NCBI GenBank assembly: GCA_036518955.1
Contig: DATDMG010000573.1
Coordinates: 1-15,391, forward strand
Direction of reading: 5' to 3'
From: DATDMG01 sp036518955
GTDB lineage: Bacteria > Actinomycetota > Actinomycetes > Actinomycetales > Kineosporiaceae
DNA: 15,391 nt
A program made the position numbers and the translations under genes. Numbering within the stretch: the stretch's first letter is position 1; every line of letters starts with the position of its first letter. The notes below the pieces were generated by a model. It saw only the letters and a list, made by a program, of their open reading frames with translations, was not told where the DNA came from and ran no database searches. Positions 7,392 through 15,200 of this stretch are shown piece after piece.

Positions 7392-7435
7392 GGTGGCCAG
7401 GGGCGGGGTCGAACCGCCGACCTTCCGATTTTCAG
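7392..7435 (-). repeat. tRNA-Phe 3' half, attachment-site remnant (right copy)
   Basis: Identical over 44 nt to 4840-4883 and in the same orientation. This copy continues one base further into a full CCA end on the minus strand, as expected for a displaced genuine tRNA 3' end. The D arm and 5' acceptor strand are missing, so no intact tRNA is formed. No third copy is visible elsewhere in the window. Confidence 0.82.
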
Positions 7436-7539
7436 GCTGGCGACACAGTGCCGTCGGGTGCCGCGGACTGTCGTGTGGTGTCGCCGCCGTCCGGGCAGTG
7501 TTGTGGGATGTTGGCGGGTGCCGCGCAGTAGGGCCACCG
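7436..7539. repeat. Element-side flank of right attachment remnant
   Basis: Ungapped partner of 4884-4987. The most conserved parts are the block at 7520-7539 (identical to 4968-4987) and CGCCGTCCGG at 7485-7494 (10 identical positions). It diverged more than the tRNA core, as expected for arm sites of related but different elements. Confidence 0.6.
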
Positions 7540-8007
7540 CAGTGGGCAGCCGCTCCGGCTGCGGCCCCGTGTGGCGTCGCTCCAAGTGGTTGTGCCCAAT
7601 TGTGATCACCTTGCGAGTCCAACCGACGAATGTGATCGACTCATGGCTTGGCGCAAGCCTGACCAAGAGGGTCGCGCAGGCAGCGGAACTACTGCTCGGC
7701 GTCGCCGGATGGCACGGGCGTCGTCCGGCGTCGGGCAACCGATCGAGTTGGGCGCCTCGCAGTGGGGGCGCCGCGCGATGTGATCCTGTCAGGGGCGAGG
7801 TAGGCCACCACGGTGGGCGCCTGTGGGGCGGGGGGTGGAGGACGGGTGGATACCACCGGCCGCGCGCTCATCGGTAGGAGCGGTAGCGGTGTGGAAGGGT
7901 GTCGGGGTGGTGTTGTCTGTCACGCGTCCCGCACCCGCGCGAGCCCTCGCTCGTCCACGCCCCGGAGTCAAACACGATCACCGAGCTCAAACAAGCGACA
8001 CGCCGAG
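7540..8007. other. Gene-free decayed region
   Basis: Open frames here are short, Arg/Gly/Pro-rich and mutually overlapping. None has a good ribosome binding site or a recognisable family. No tRNA, hairpin array or transposase was seen. Confidence 0.45.
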
Positions 8008-8586
8008 CTAACAAAGCACTACCATGGCACGTAACGGCCACCAGGGCACACGTTCGGCGTGCGCCGGCCAAGGAAGGGCGAGGTCAGGATCCAGCGGGTG
8101 GATACTGCGCTCCCGACTCGGGTGGTAGCGCGTGGAGCAGAGGTACAACACCGAGGCGTCGTCGGTCAGGGCGCAGAAACCGTGCCCCGGACCTTCAGCG
8201 AGGTAGATCGCGCGGGGAGAGGCCGTGTCCAACCGGACGGCGTCGTGGTGCCCGAAAGTCAGCGACCCGACGCGCACGTCGAGGACGGCGCCACGCACGC
8301 ACGTGACATACTTCGCCCGACCGGGTGGCACCTCCGTGTAGTGAATCCCTCGGATGACACCTCGGCGGGACGTCGACCAGTTCGCCTGAGCCAGTTGCAG
8401 CGGGTGGCCCAGAACTCCGGCCAGCAACCGCACCCCTTCGTGTCCAGCCGCGGGGGTGACGGCGTCCGCCCCGAGGACCCCGCCCTCGGTGACCGCCCGT
8501 TCCAGTGAGGCGCGCCACCCCGGCAACGGCACCAGACCGGTCGCCTGCCACCCGGTGTGGGCCAGGACGGACCAAGCCGGCCGCAC
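8008..8586 (-). pseudogene. RmlC-like dTDP-sugar 3,5-epimerase remnant
   Basis: The stretch from about 8433 down to 8060 matches dTDP-4-dehydrorhamnose 3,5-epimerase: GHPLQLAQANWSTSRRGVIR, then GIHYTEVPPGRAKYVTCVRG, then YLAEGPGHGFCALTDD, VLYLCSTRYHPSRE and PLDPDLALPWP. The catalytic His (in RGIH), the Lys (in AKYV) and the Tyr of the YLCS region appear to be present. Three things indicate loss of function: the first ~50 residues of the frame do not resemble the family, GAVLDVRVGS lacks about four residues of the usual LDVVVDIRVGS strand, and the C-terminal helix is replaced by unrelated sequence after LPWP. Intact relatives make dTDP-L-rhamnose or related deoxysugars for cell-surface glycans or natural products. 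A divergent working epimerase is possible but unlikely. Confidence 0.65.
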
Positions 8587-8604
8587 AGCACGCCGGGGCG
8601 ACGC

Positions 8605-8823
8605 CTACGAGGTAACGGGACGGACCCGGTCGGGATCCGCTCCGACGAGTCGACATGCCGCAGCGTGGTTCCCGGCTGCGCCGAAGTCCTCGTCCCAGAC
8701 GTAGAAGTAGTAGCAGGTCACCCGACGGTCGGCCATCGCGAAACCGAACCACGGCGCGCCACCTTCGTAGCCGTCACAAGCGGTGGCGGTGAAACAGGCG
8801 ACGTCACCCACCAGGCCGACCAC
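8605..8823 (-). pseudogene. Fragment of a conserved unknown actinobacterial protein
   Basis: A 72-residue minus-strand frame containing GYEGGAPWFGFAMADRRVTC followed by YYFYVWDEDFG. From memory this matches part of a widespread family of unknown function, often found near mobile DNA, in which DFG is normally followed by a long conserved segment with NGHEWAKRQ. Here the sequence after DFG is unrelated, and a stop lies just upstream of the GTG, so both ends are missing. It sits 18 nt upstream of the epimerase remnant on the same strand. Confidence 0.45.
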
Positions 8824-8972
8824 CCACCCTCGGCGGTCAGAGGCGGAGCCTCATTAGTAGTGAGTCCCTCCAGGTCGCGGTAGCTTCGGCTCAATCGCGC
8901 CGCCGAAACACCCCAGAGGTCTGATACCGATCTGCCGCCACAGCAGCCCACGCCGGAGCTTGGAGGACGAAC
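8824..8972. other. Upstream region of the protease operon
   Basis: The promoter of the three-gene operon should be here. I see no clear -35/-10 pair. A good ribosome binding site (GGAGG, 8962-8966) lies 6 nt before the ATG. Confidence 0.4.
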
Positions 8973-10625
8973 ATGCGTACCGAGGAGGAGCTCTTCGCCG
9001 CGAAGGACCGGGCCGTCGGACGGCTGCTGGCGCTGCCCGGGGTGACCGCGGTGGGGCTCGGCGGCCGAGAGGTCGGCGGGGCTCCGACCGGCGAGCTGGT
9101 GCTGCGGGTCTACGTCGAGCGCAAGCTACCGCTGGACGCGCTCCCGGCGGAGCACCTGGTGCCGGCCGAGATCGAGGGGCTGGCGACCGACGTGGCCGAG
9201 ATGGGCCGCCACACGTTCGCGGCCGGGCCGCCGGTCCCGGGACGGGTGGCGGACGTACCGGCGGACTTCGCCGACGACGAGACCCGGCGGCCCCTGGTCG
9301 GTGGCAGCAGGCTGATGGCGGAGAACCGGATCGGGACGCTCGGATGCTTGCTGGAGCACCAGACCGACCCCGCCAAGGTGTACGCCCTCACGAACTGGCA
9401 TGTCGCCGTCGGTTTCGACAGCCGGGACATCAACGCGCCGTTCGACGCCATCCGCGCCGGGCAGCCGAAGCTCGCCAGCTGCACCCGGTGTTGCAGCCGC
9501 CTCATCGGCACCGTCGCCGAAGGGGAGTTCGACGAGATCCGCGGCACCGACTTCGCCGTGATCCAGTTGGACGTGGGCATGGATTGGACCGCTGACATCT
9601 TCGAGATCGGGGCGGTCGCTGGGACACACACTCTCACCACCGGCAAGATCGCGGGGCACGACTACCAGGTCCGCAAGCGCGGTCACCGGACCCGGCTCAC
9701 CGGCGGGACCGTGGACGCCCTCGGGGTCAGCCTCCCGTTGCTCGGCTTCACCGTGCAGAATTCGATCCTGGTGAAGGCCAACCCGGATCCCACCTCACCG
9801 CCGACCCAGCCGATCGTGTTCGTGCTTCCCGGCGACTCCGGTTCGGCGCTAGTGAACGACGCGAACGAGGTCGTGGGACTGGTCTTCTCCCAGATGGGGC
9901 CCGGCTTCGAGGGTCGTACGACGCCTCCGGGGACGCAACCGTTGAGCTTCGGGGGCGCTGTCCCGATCGATCGGATCCTGACTCGGCTCACGGAGCTGCC
10001 GAAGCACCTGCCGCTGAAGGTGGCCACCGCTGCGAGCGCCGGGATCAAGCGCACCGTTCCCGGGCACGCCATGGTCGCGGTGCCCGAGGAGGTCACTGCG
10101 GCACTCGGCGTGACGGCGGGGGCGATGGCAGGGACGTCGGCTGCCGGTTCGACCGTCGGATCAGGCGCTGGCTCGGCCGTCGGTTCAGCCGCCGCGCCGG
10201 AGCGCTTCGCGGCTGGCGCACCCTGGTTACCCGCCCCGCTCCCGGATCCCGGGTTCGCCCGCGCAGTGCAGTCCGATCTCGACCGGTCGCGCTCCGGCCG
10301 AGCCCTGATCGACGCCTGGCTCGAGCACCAGGACGAGCTCCTCGACCTCGTGAACGGCAACCGGCGCGTGGCGGCGGTCTGGCACCGCAGCGGCGGTTCG
10401 GCGTTGTTCCAGCTGTTCATCCGGATGCCGGAACGGCCGGACGTCACCGTTCCCCGGACGGTCCACGGCCGACCGCTCTCGGACTGCCTGGACCGGATCC
10501 AGTCGGCCTTCGGCCGCTACGGCAGCTCGCGGCTCCGCTCGGACCTGGAGCGGATCAGAGAGCAGCTGCCCGATCTCGCAGGGCTGTCATATCCGCAGTT
10601 CATCGCCGCGCTCGGCATCGACTGA
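8973..10625 (+). CDS. Chymotrypsin-fold serine protease with novel C-terminal domain (1)
   Basis: A 550-residue protein. Residues 1-105 form a conserved N-terminal region (LPGVTAVGLGG, then IEGLATDV and RRPLVGG). Residues ~115-330 are a trypsin-like domain with a complete triad: H143 in ALTNWHV, D193 in GTDFAVIQL and S289 in PGDSGSALV. A Gly/Ala/Ser-rich linker (~378-416) leads to a C-terminal domain (~430-550) with VNGNRRVAAVWHRSGGSALF and a helical end, shared with the next gene. No signal peptide or membrane helix is visible, so it is probably cytoplasmic or exported by a non-classical route. A vicinal Cys pair (CTRCCS) lies between His and Asp. The ATG has GGAGG at 6 nt spacing. It is the first gene of an operon; 33 nt separate it from its paralogue. 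The fold and triad are clear; the substrate is unknown. Confidence 0.88.
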   Translation: MRTEEELFAAKDRAVGRLLALPGVTAVGLGGREVGGAPTGELVLRVYVERKLPLDALPAEHLVPAEIEGLATDVAEMGRHTFAAGPPVPGRVADVPADFADDETRRPLVGGSRLMAENRIGTLGCLLEHQTDPAKVYALTNWHVAVGFDSRDINAPFDAIRAGQPKLASCTRCCSRLIGTVAEGEFDEIRGTDFAVIQLDVGMDWTADIFEIGAVAGTHTLTTGKIAGHDYQVRKRGHRTRLTGGTVDALGVSLPLLGFTVQNSILVKANPDPTSPPTQPIVFVLPGDSGSALVNDANEVVGLVFSQMGPGFEGRTTPPGTQPLSFGGAVPIDRILTRLTELPKHLPLKVATAASAGIKRTVPGHAMVAVPEEVTAALGVTAGAMAGTSAAGSTVGSGAGSAVGSAAAPERFAAGAPWLPAPLPDPGFARAVQSDLDRSRSGRALIDAWLEHQDELLDLVNGNRRVAAVWHRSGGSALFQLFIRMPERPDVTVPRTVHGRPLSDCLDRIQSAFGRYGSSRLRSDLERIREQLPDLAGLSYPQFIAALGID

Positions 10626-10645
10626 GCGCGCTCGGCACCGACTGA
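10608..10645 (+). repeat. 18-nt tandem duplication across the protease stop codon
   Basis: GCGCTCGGCATCGACTGA (10608-10625) is followed after 2 nt by GCGCTCGGCACCGACTGA (10628-10645), 17 of 18 identical. The first encodes the end of protease 1 (ALGID, stop). The second lies in the spacer and ends just before the ribosome binding site of protease 2. Confidence 0.85.
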
Positions 10646-10658
10646 GAGGAGGGCGTCA

Positions 10659-12242
10659 GTGCTCAGCGACGCGCAGATCGTCGAGGTGAAGCAGCGGGCG
10701 ACCGCCGGGCTCATGACGCTGCCGGGCGTGACGATGGTCGCGGTCGGCGGCAAGTGGGTGGACGGCGTGCCAACCGGCGTCCCCGCGATCATCGTCTTCG
10801 TCCGGAAGAAGAAGCCGCTGGCGGACCTGGCGCCCGACGAGGTGATCCCGGCGGCGATCGAGGGTGTCCCGACCGACGTCATGATCTGCGGCGACCTCGT
10901 CCCCGCCACCGCGGTCCCCGGCCGGTTGCCGAACGTCAACGATCCCGAGGAAGGGGACGACAAGACCCGGCGGCCGCTGGTCGGCGGGGCCCGGGTGGCT
11001 GTGCACACCGAGAACTCCATGCCCTTCGAAGCGCCGGGAACCCTCTGTTGCTTCGTCCGGCACCGGGCCGACCCCAAGCTGTACTACCTGCTGACCAACA
11101 ACCACGTCGTGAGCCCGCCGGGCTTCCCGCGCGCGTCGCGCGGCGACACCAAGTTCGGCCAGCCCACCGGCGGTGACAGCTCGTCGAAGTGCTGTTCGGA
11201 CATCGTCGGCGTCTTCGCCGGGGGCAGCGGCGGTCCCGACGATCCGGACCGGGACGAGGCGCTGGTCCAGCTGAACCCCGGGATCCAGTTCACACCGGAA
11301 ATCCTGGACATCGGCCCGATCCGGGGAATCCGGACCCTGACCCCGGCGGAGATCGCCAGCGGGACCTATCCGGTGCGCAAACGCGGGGCTCGGACCTATC
11401 TGACCGGGGGCGTCATCGTAGCGATCTCGGGAACGCACGCATCCGGGGAAAACGTCCTCGTCGTGCTGGGCAACAAGGACCCGAGTGGTGCGCAAGCCCC
11501 GTTCATCTACACGGGCGACTCGGGTGCGGCTCTGGTCAGCGATGCCAACGAGATTCTCGGCATGCTCAGCCACTTCGACCCGGATCCCCCGTGGGTGGCG
11601 ACCGCGTACGCGATCGACAAGGTGCTGGAGCGCCTGGCGACCGAGGACCACGCCGCCGTCGAGGTCGTCATCCAGGCCACCGGGCCGGCACCGACCATCA
11701 CGGTCCCGGGCGCGACCATGGTGGCGGCTCCGCCGGAACTCGCCGGCTACCGCACGGCGACGCCGGCCGACGCCCCGGCTTCGGCTACCGGCGTTGCCAC
11801 GAAAGCCGACGCGAAACCGGTCGCGCCGACACCGACCCCGCTGGCACCGATCCCCCTGATCCCGCACAACGCGGCCGTTTCCTTCCGCTCCGACCTGGAA
11901 CGCACCCGCCTGGGAAACCTGCTGCTCCGCCTGTGGACCAGGCACCGCGAGGAGCTCGTCGGCCTGGTGAACGGCAACCGCCGCGTTGCCGTCGCCTGGC
12001 ACCGCAGCGGCGGGTCCGCCCTGGTGCAGACGGTCCTCACCGCCGGGCACCGGCCGGACTTCCGGATCCCGGCGACCCTGAACGGTGTCCCCCTGGCCGA
12101 ATGCGTCGACCGGCTGCAGGAGGTGTTCGGCCGCTTCGGCAGCTCGCACCTGCGCGCAGACCTGACGCGGGCCCGCTCCGTCCTGCCCGACGTGTCCGGG
12201 CTCTCATACGGGCAGTTCATCGACGCCCTCGACGCCGGCTGA
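10659..12242 (+). CDS. Chymotrypsin-fold serine protease with novel C-terminal domain (2)
   Basis: A 527-residue paralogue of the preceding protease, with the same order of parts: an N-terminal region (LPGVTMVAVGG, IEGVPTDV, RRPLVGG), a trypsin-like domain with H149 in LLTNNHVV, D199 in DEALVQL and S288 in TGDSGAALV, a Pro/Ala/Thr-rich linker (~370-405) and the C-terminal domain (~408-527) with VNGNRRVAVAWHRSGGSALV. The triad is intact. No export signal is seen. The start is GTG at 10659 with AGGAGGG upstream at normal spacing. The Cys pair (KCCSD) between His and Asp is conserved with protease 1. The overall divergence suggests an old duplication with separate roles, for example different substrates or a heteromeric complex. 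It is followed after 32 nt by the giant gene. Confidence 0.88.
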   Translation: MLSDAQIVEVKQRATAGLMTLPGVTMVAVGGKWVDGVPTGVPAIIVFVRKKKPLADLAPDEVIPAAIEGVPTDVMICGDLVPATAVPGRLPNVNDPEEGDDKTRRPLVGGARVAVHTENSMPFEAPGTLCCFVRHRADPKLYYLLTNNHVVSPPGFPRASRGDTKFGQPTGGDSSSKCCSDIVGVFAGGSGGPDDPDRDEALVQLNPGIQFTPEILDIGPIRGIRTLTPAEIASGTYPVRKRGARTYLTGGVIVAISGTHASGENVLVVLGNKDPSGAQAPFIYTGDSGAALVSDANEILGMLSHFDPDPPWVATAYAIDKVLERLATEDHAAVEVVIQATGPAPTITVPGATMVAAPPELAGYRTATPADAPASATGVATKADAKPVAPTPTPLAPIPLIPHNAAVSFRSDLERTRLGNLLLRLWTRHREELVGLVNGNRRVAVAWHRSGGSALVQTVLTAGHRPDFRIPATLNGVPLAECVDRLQEVFGRFGSSHLRADLTRARSVLPDVSGLSYGQFIDALDAG

Positions 12243-12274
12243 CCCGCGCGGTCACAGTCCAGAAGGAGACTGAG

Positions 12275-15200
12275 ATGCCCGAGACGGCCGGAACGCTCCA
12301 GGCCCTGGCCGCGCAGTTCGCCGAGGTGCTGCAACCGATCGCCGCCTACCTGTCCGACGACAACGTCCTGGACACGTTCGAGGAATTCGGCGTGCGATTC
12401 CCGGACCAGTTCAAGACCGATCCGCAGATCACCCCGGCGCGTACCGCGATCACCGACAGCGCCAAGAAGCTGGCCCCGCTGACCAGGGCCCTGATGACGG
12501 CGGTCAGCGCTGGGAACGCCGGGGCGATGACGAGCGCCGCCCTGGACCTGATCCGGGCCTGCGGCGACGTGGTCTCCGGCTTCGGCGGCCTGACGAGCGC
12601 GATCCAGACCACGGGACCCGGCCTGCCCGGGATGTCCGGGCCGCTGATCACCGGGCTGGTCGCCGATCTGCCGCGCAAGCTGCTGGACCTCCTGCTGGCC
12701 GAAACCCTGGAGCTGGATCGCGCGACCGGGGTGGCCCTGGCAGCCCTGGGCGTCATCACCCGAACCCCGGTCCCACCGAATCCGGATCCCGCGGCTACAG
12801 CGCACGAGGCGCTGTTCGTCCACCTGGACCGGTTACTGCCCGCCGTGTCGAACCCGATCGGCCAGCTCGGCAAGCTCTACGGCTGGGGCGGTGCGGGCTT
12901 CGATCCTTCCAGCCTGTTCGCCGCGCTGGCGGAGGCGATCGGCCGCCTCGGCATCCCGACCCTGTTCACCCCGCCCGGCGGTGGCAGCCCGGCCGAACTG
13001 CACGTTTTCGCCCTCACCCTGCGGCCCACGACCACCGGGTCGCCGCCCGGCCTCGACCTCGACTTCATCATGCCGGTCGGCGCGACGGTCGCCACCGATG
13101 TGCCGGTGTCCCCGGGCTGGACGCTCCACGTCGCGGGGCACGGCGCCCTCGCGGCCGGGACCACCGGCACCCTGCGTCCGCCGTTCGACATCACGCTGAC
13201 CCCGCCGAGCGGAGCCGTGGACGCCGCGCTGACGGTGTCGCTGCGCTCGGACACCGTCAAGCCGGTCGTGGTGCTCGGGGAGGCGGGCGGCAGCCGTCTG
13301 GAGTTCGCCAAGCTGGTCCTCGAGGGCGTCGTCGCCTTCACCGCCGCCTCGGGCAGCGCCACGGCCACACCCGGCGCGGACGGTGAGATCACCGGCGGAC
13401 GCCTGGTCATCGACGCCTCCCGGGGTGACGGCTTCCTGACCGCCGTGCTGGGCGGTCTGCACCTGGATTCAAGCTTCGGCGTCGGCTTCGGCCTGGACCC
13501 GACCCACGGCCTGAGGTTCCGGGGCAGCGGCGGCCTACAGATCCACCTCCCCGTCCACGTCCAGTTCGGCCCGGTCGACATCCAGTCGCTCTACCTGATC
13601 CTCGACGTCAGCGGACCGACCATCCCGATCGAGCTGTCCGCGGGATTCGCGGCGCACCTCGGGCCGCTGACCGCGAGCGTGGACCGGCTCGGCACGATCG
13701 TCCATCTCGGCTTCCCGCCCGGCGGCGGGAACCTCGGCCCGGCACAGCTGGACTTCTCCTTCAAGCCGCCGACCGGTGTCGGGCTGTCGATCGACGCCGG
13801 CATCGTCGCCGGCGGTGGCTATCTGTCCTTCGACTCCGGCCGCGGCGAGTACTACGGCGCGATCCAGCTGCGCTTCGCCGGCTTCCTGACGCTGTCGGCG
13901 GTCGGCCTGATCGACACCCGACTGCCCGACGGCTCGCCGGGTTTCTCGCTGCTCATCATCATCACCGCCGACTTCGGCGCCGGGATCCAACTGGGCTTCG
14001 GCTTCACGCTGCTGGCCGTCGGCGGGCTGCTGGGCGTGAACCGCGGCATGCTGCTCCAGCCGATCATGGACGGGGTGCGCAGCGGCGCCATCGGCAGCGT
14101 CATGTTCCCCGGCGACGTGGTCGCCAACGCCCCGCGGATCATCAGCGACCTGAAGGCGTTCTTCCCGCCGCGGCCGGGCACGTTCCTGATCGGCCCGATG
14201 GCCAAGCTGGGCTGGGGCGAGCCGACCCTGGTGAGCCTGTCCCTCGGGGTGATCGTCGAGGTGCCACCCGGGGACATCGCCATCCTCGGGGTGCTGCGGG
14301 TCGCGCTGCCCGCCGACGAGCTGGAGATCCTGGTGCTCAACGTCAACTTCGCGGGCGCCCTGGAGTTCAGCAAGCAGCGGCTGTACTTCTTCGCCTCGCT
14401 GTATGACTCGCACGTCCTGTTCATCACGATCGACGGCGAGATCGGCGTCCTGTTCGCGTGGGGATCGCAGGCCGACTTCGTGTTGTCGGTCGGCGGCTTC
14501 CACCCCCGGTTCACCCCGCCTCCGCTGCCGTTCCCGGCGCCGCGGCGAATCTCGGTGTCGATCATCAACGAGTCCTACGCGCGGATCCGGGCCGACGGCT
14601 ACTTCGCGGTGACCACCAACACCGTGCAGTTCGGGACGAACTCCGAGTACTTCTTCGGCTTCGACGCCTTGTCGGTGAGCGGGCACTCCGGGTTCGACGC
14701 CCTGATCCAGTTCTCGCCGTTCCACTTCTCGGTGTCCGTACGGACCGCCTTCTCGGTCAAGGTGTTCGGGATAGGCGTCTACGGCGTCGGCATCGATCTG
14801 ACGGTCGAGGGCCCGGGGCGGTGGCACGCGTATGGCAGCGCCTCGCTGTCGTTCTTCTTCTTCTCCGTCGACATCCCCATCGACGTGCACTTCGGTTCCG
14901 AGGGCGATACCACGCTGAAGCCGGTCGACGTGCTGCCGATCCTCACCGGTGAGCTGGGGAAGCGGAGCAACTGGCTGGCCGTCCCGCCGCGTGGCGCGCA
15001 GCTGTCGGTGACCCTGCGCGCCCTGGACCCGGCCGTCGCCGACCTCGTGCTGCACCCGCTCGGGACGTTGCAGGTCGCGCAAAAGGCGGTCCCGCTGGAC
15101 GTGAAGCTGGACAAGTTCGGCAACACCGCCTGCAAGGACGGGAACCTGTTCCGGCTCGCCGCCTCCGGCGGGTTCACCAAGGTCCGCGACATCTCAGAGC

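Noticed and set aside
10656..12149. 497-codon open frame on the minus strand
   Set aside because: It is antisense to protease 2, whose triad and ribosome binding site prove the plus strand is coding.
13945..14040. Transmembrane helices in the giant protein
   Set aside because: The hydrophobic stretch is interrupted by charged and Gly residues and continues an alternating strand pattern, so beta structure is more likely.
13535..15082. 515-codon open frame on the minus strand
   Set aside because: It lies antisense to the giant beta-rich gene, is rich in Arg, Asp, Glu and Gln, and matches no family. It is a product of GC-rich codon bias on the real strand.
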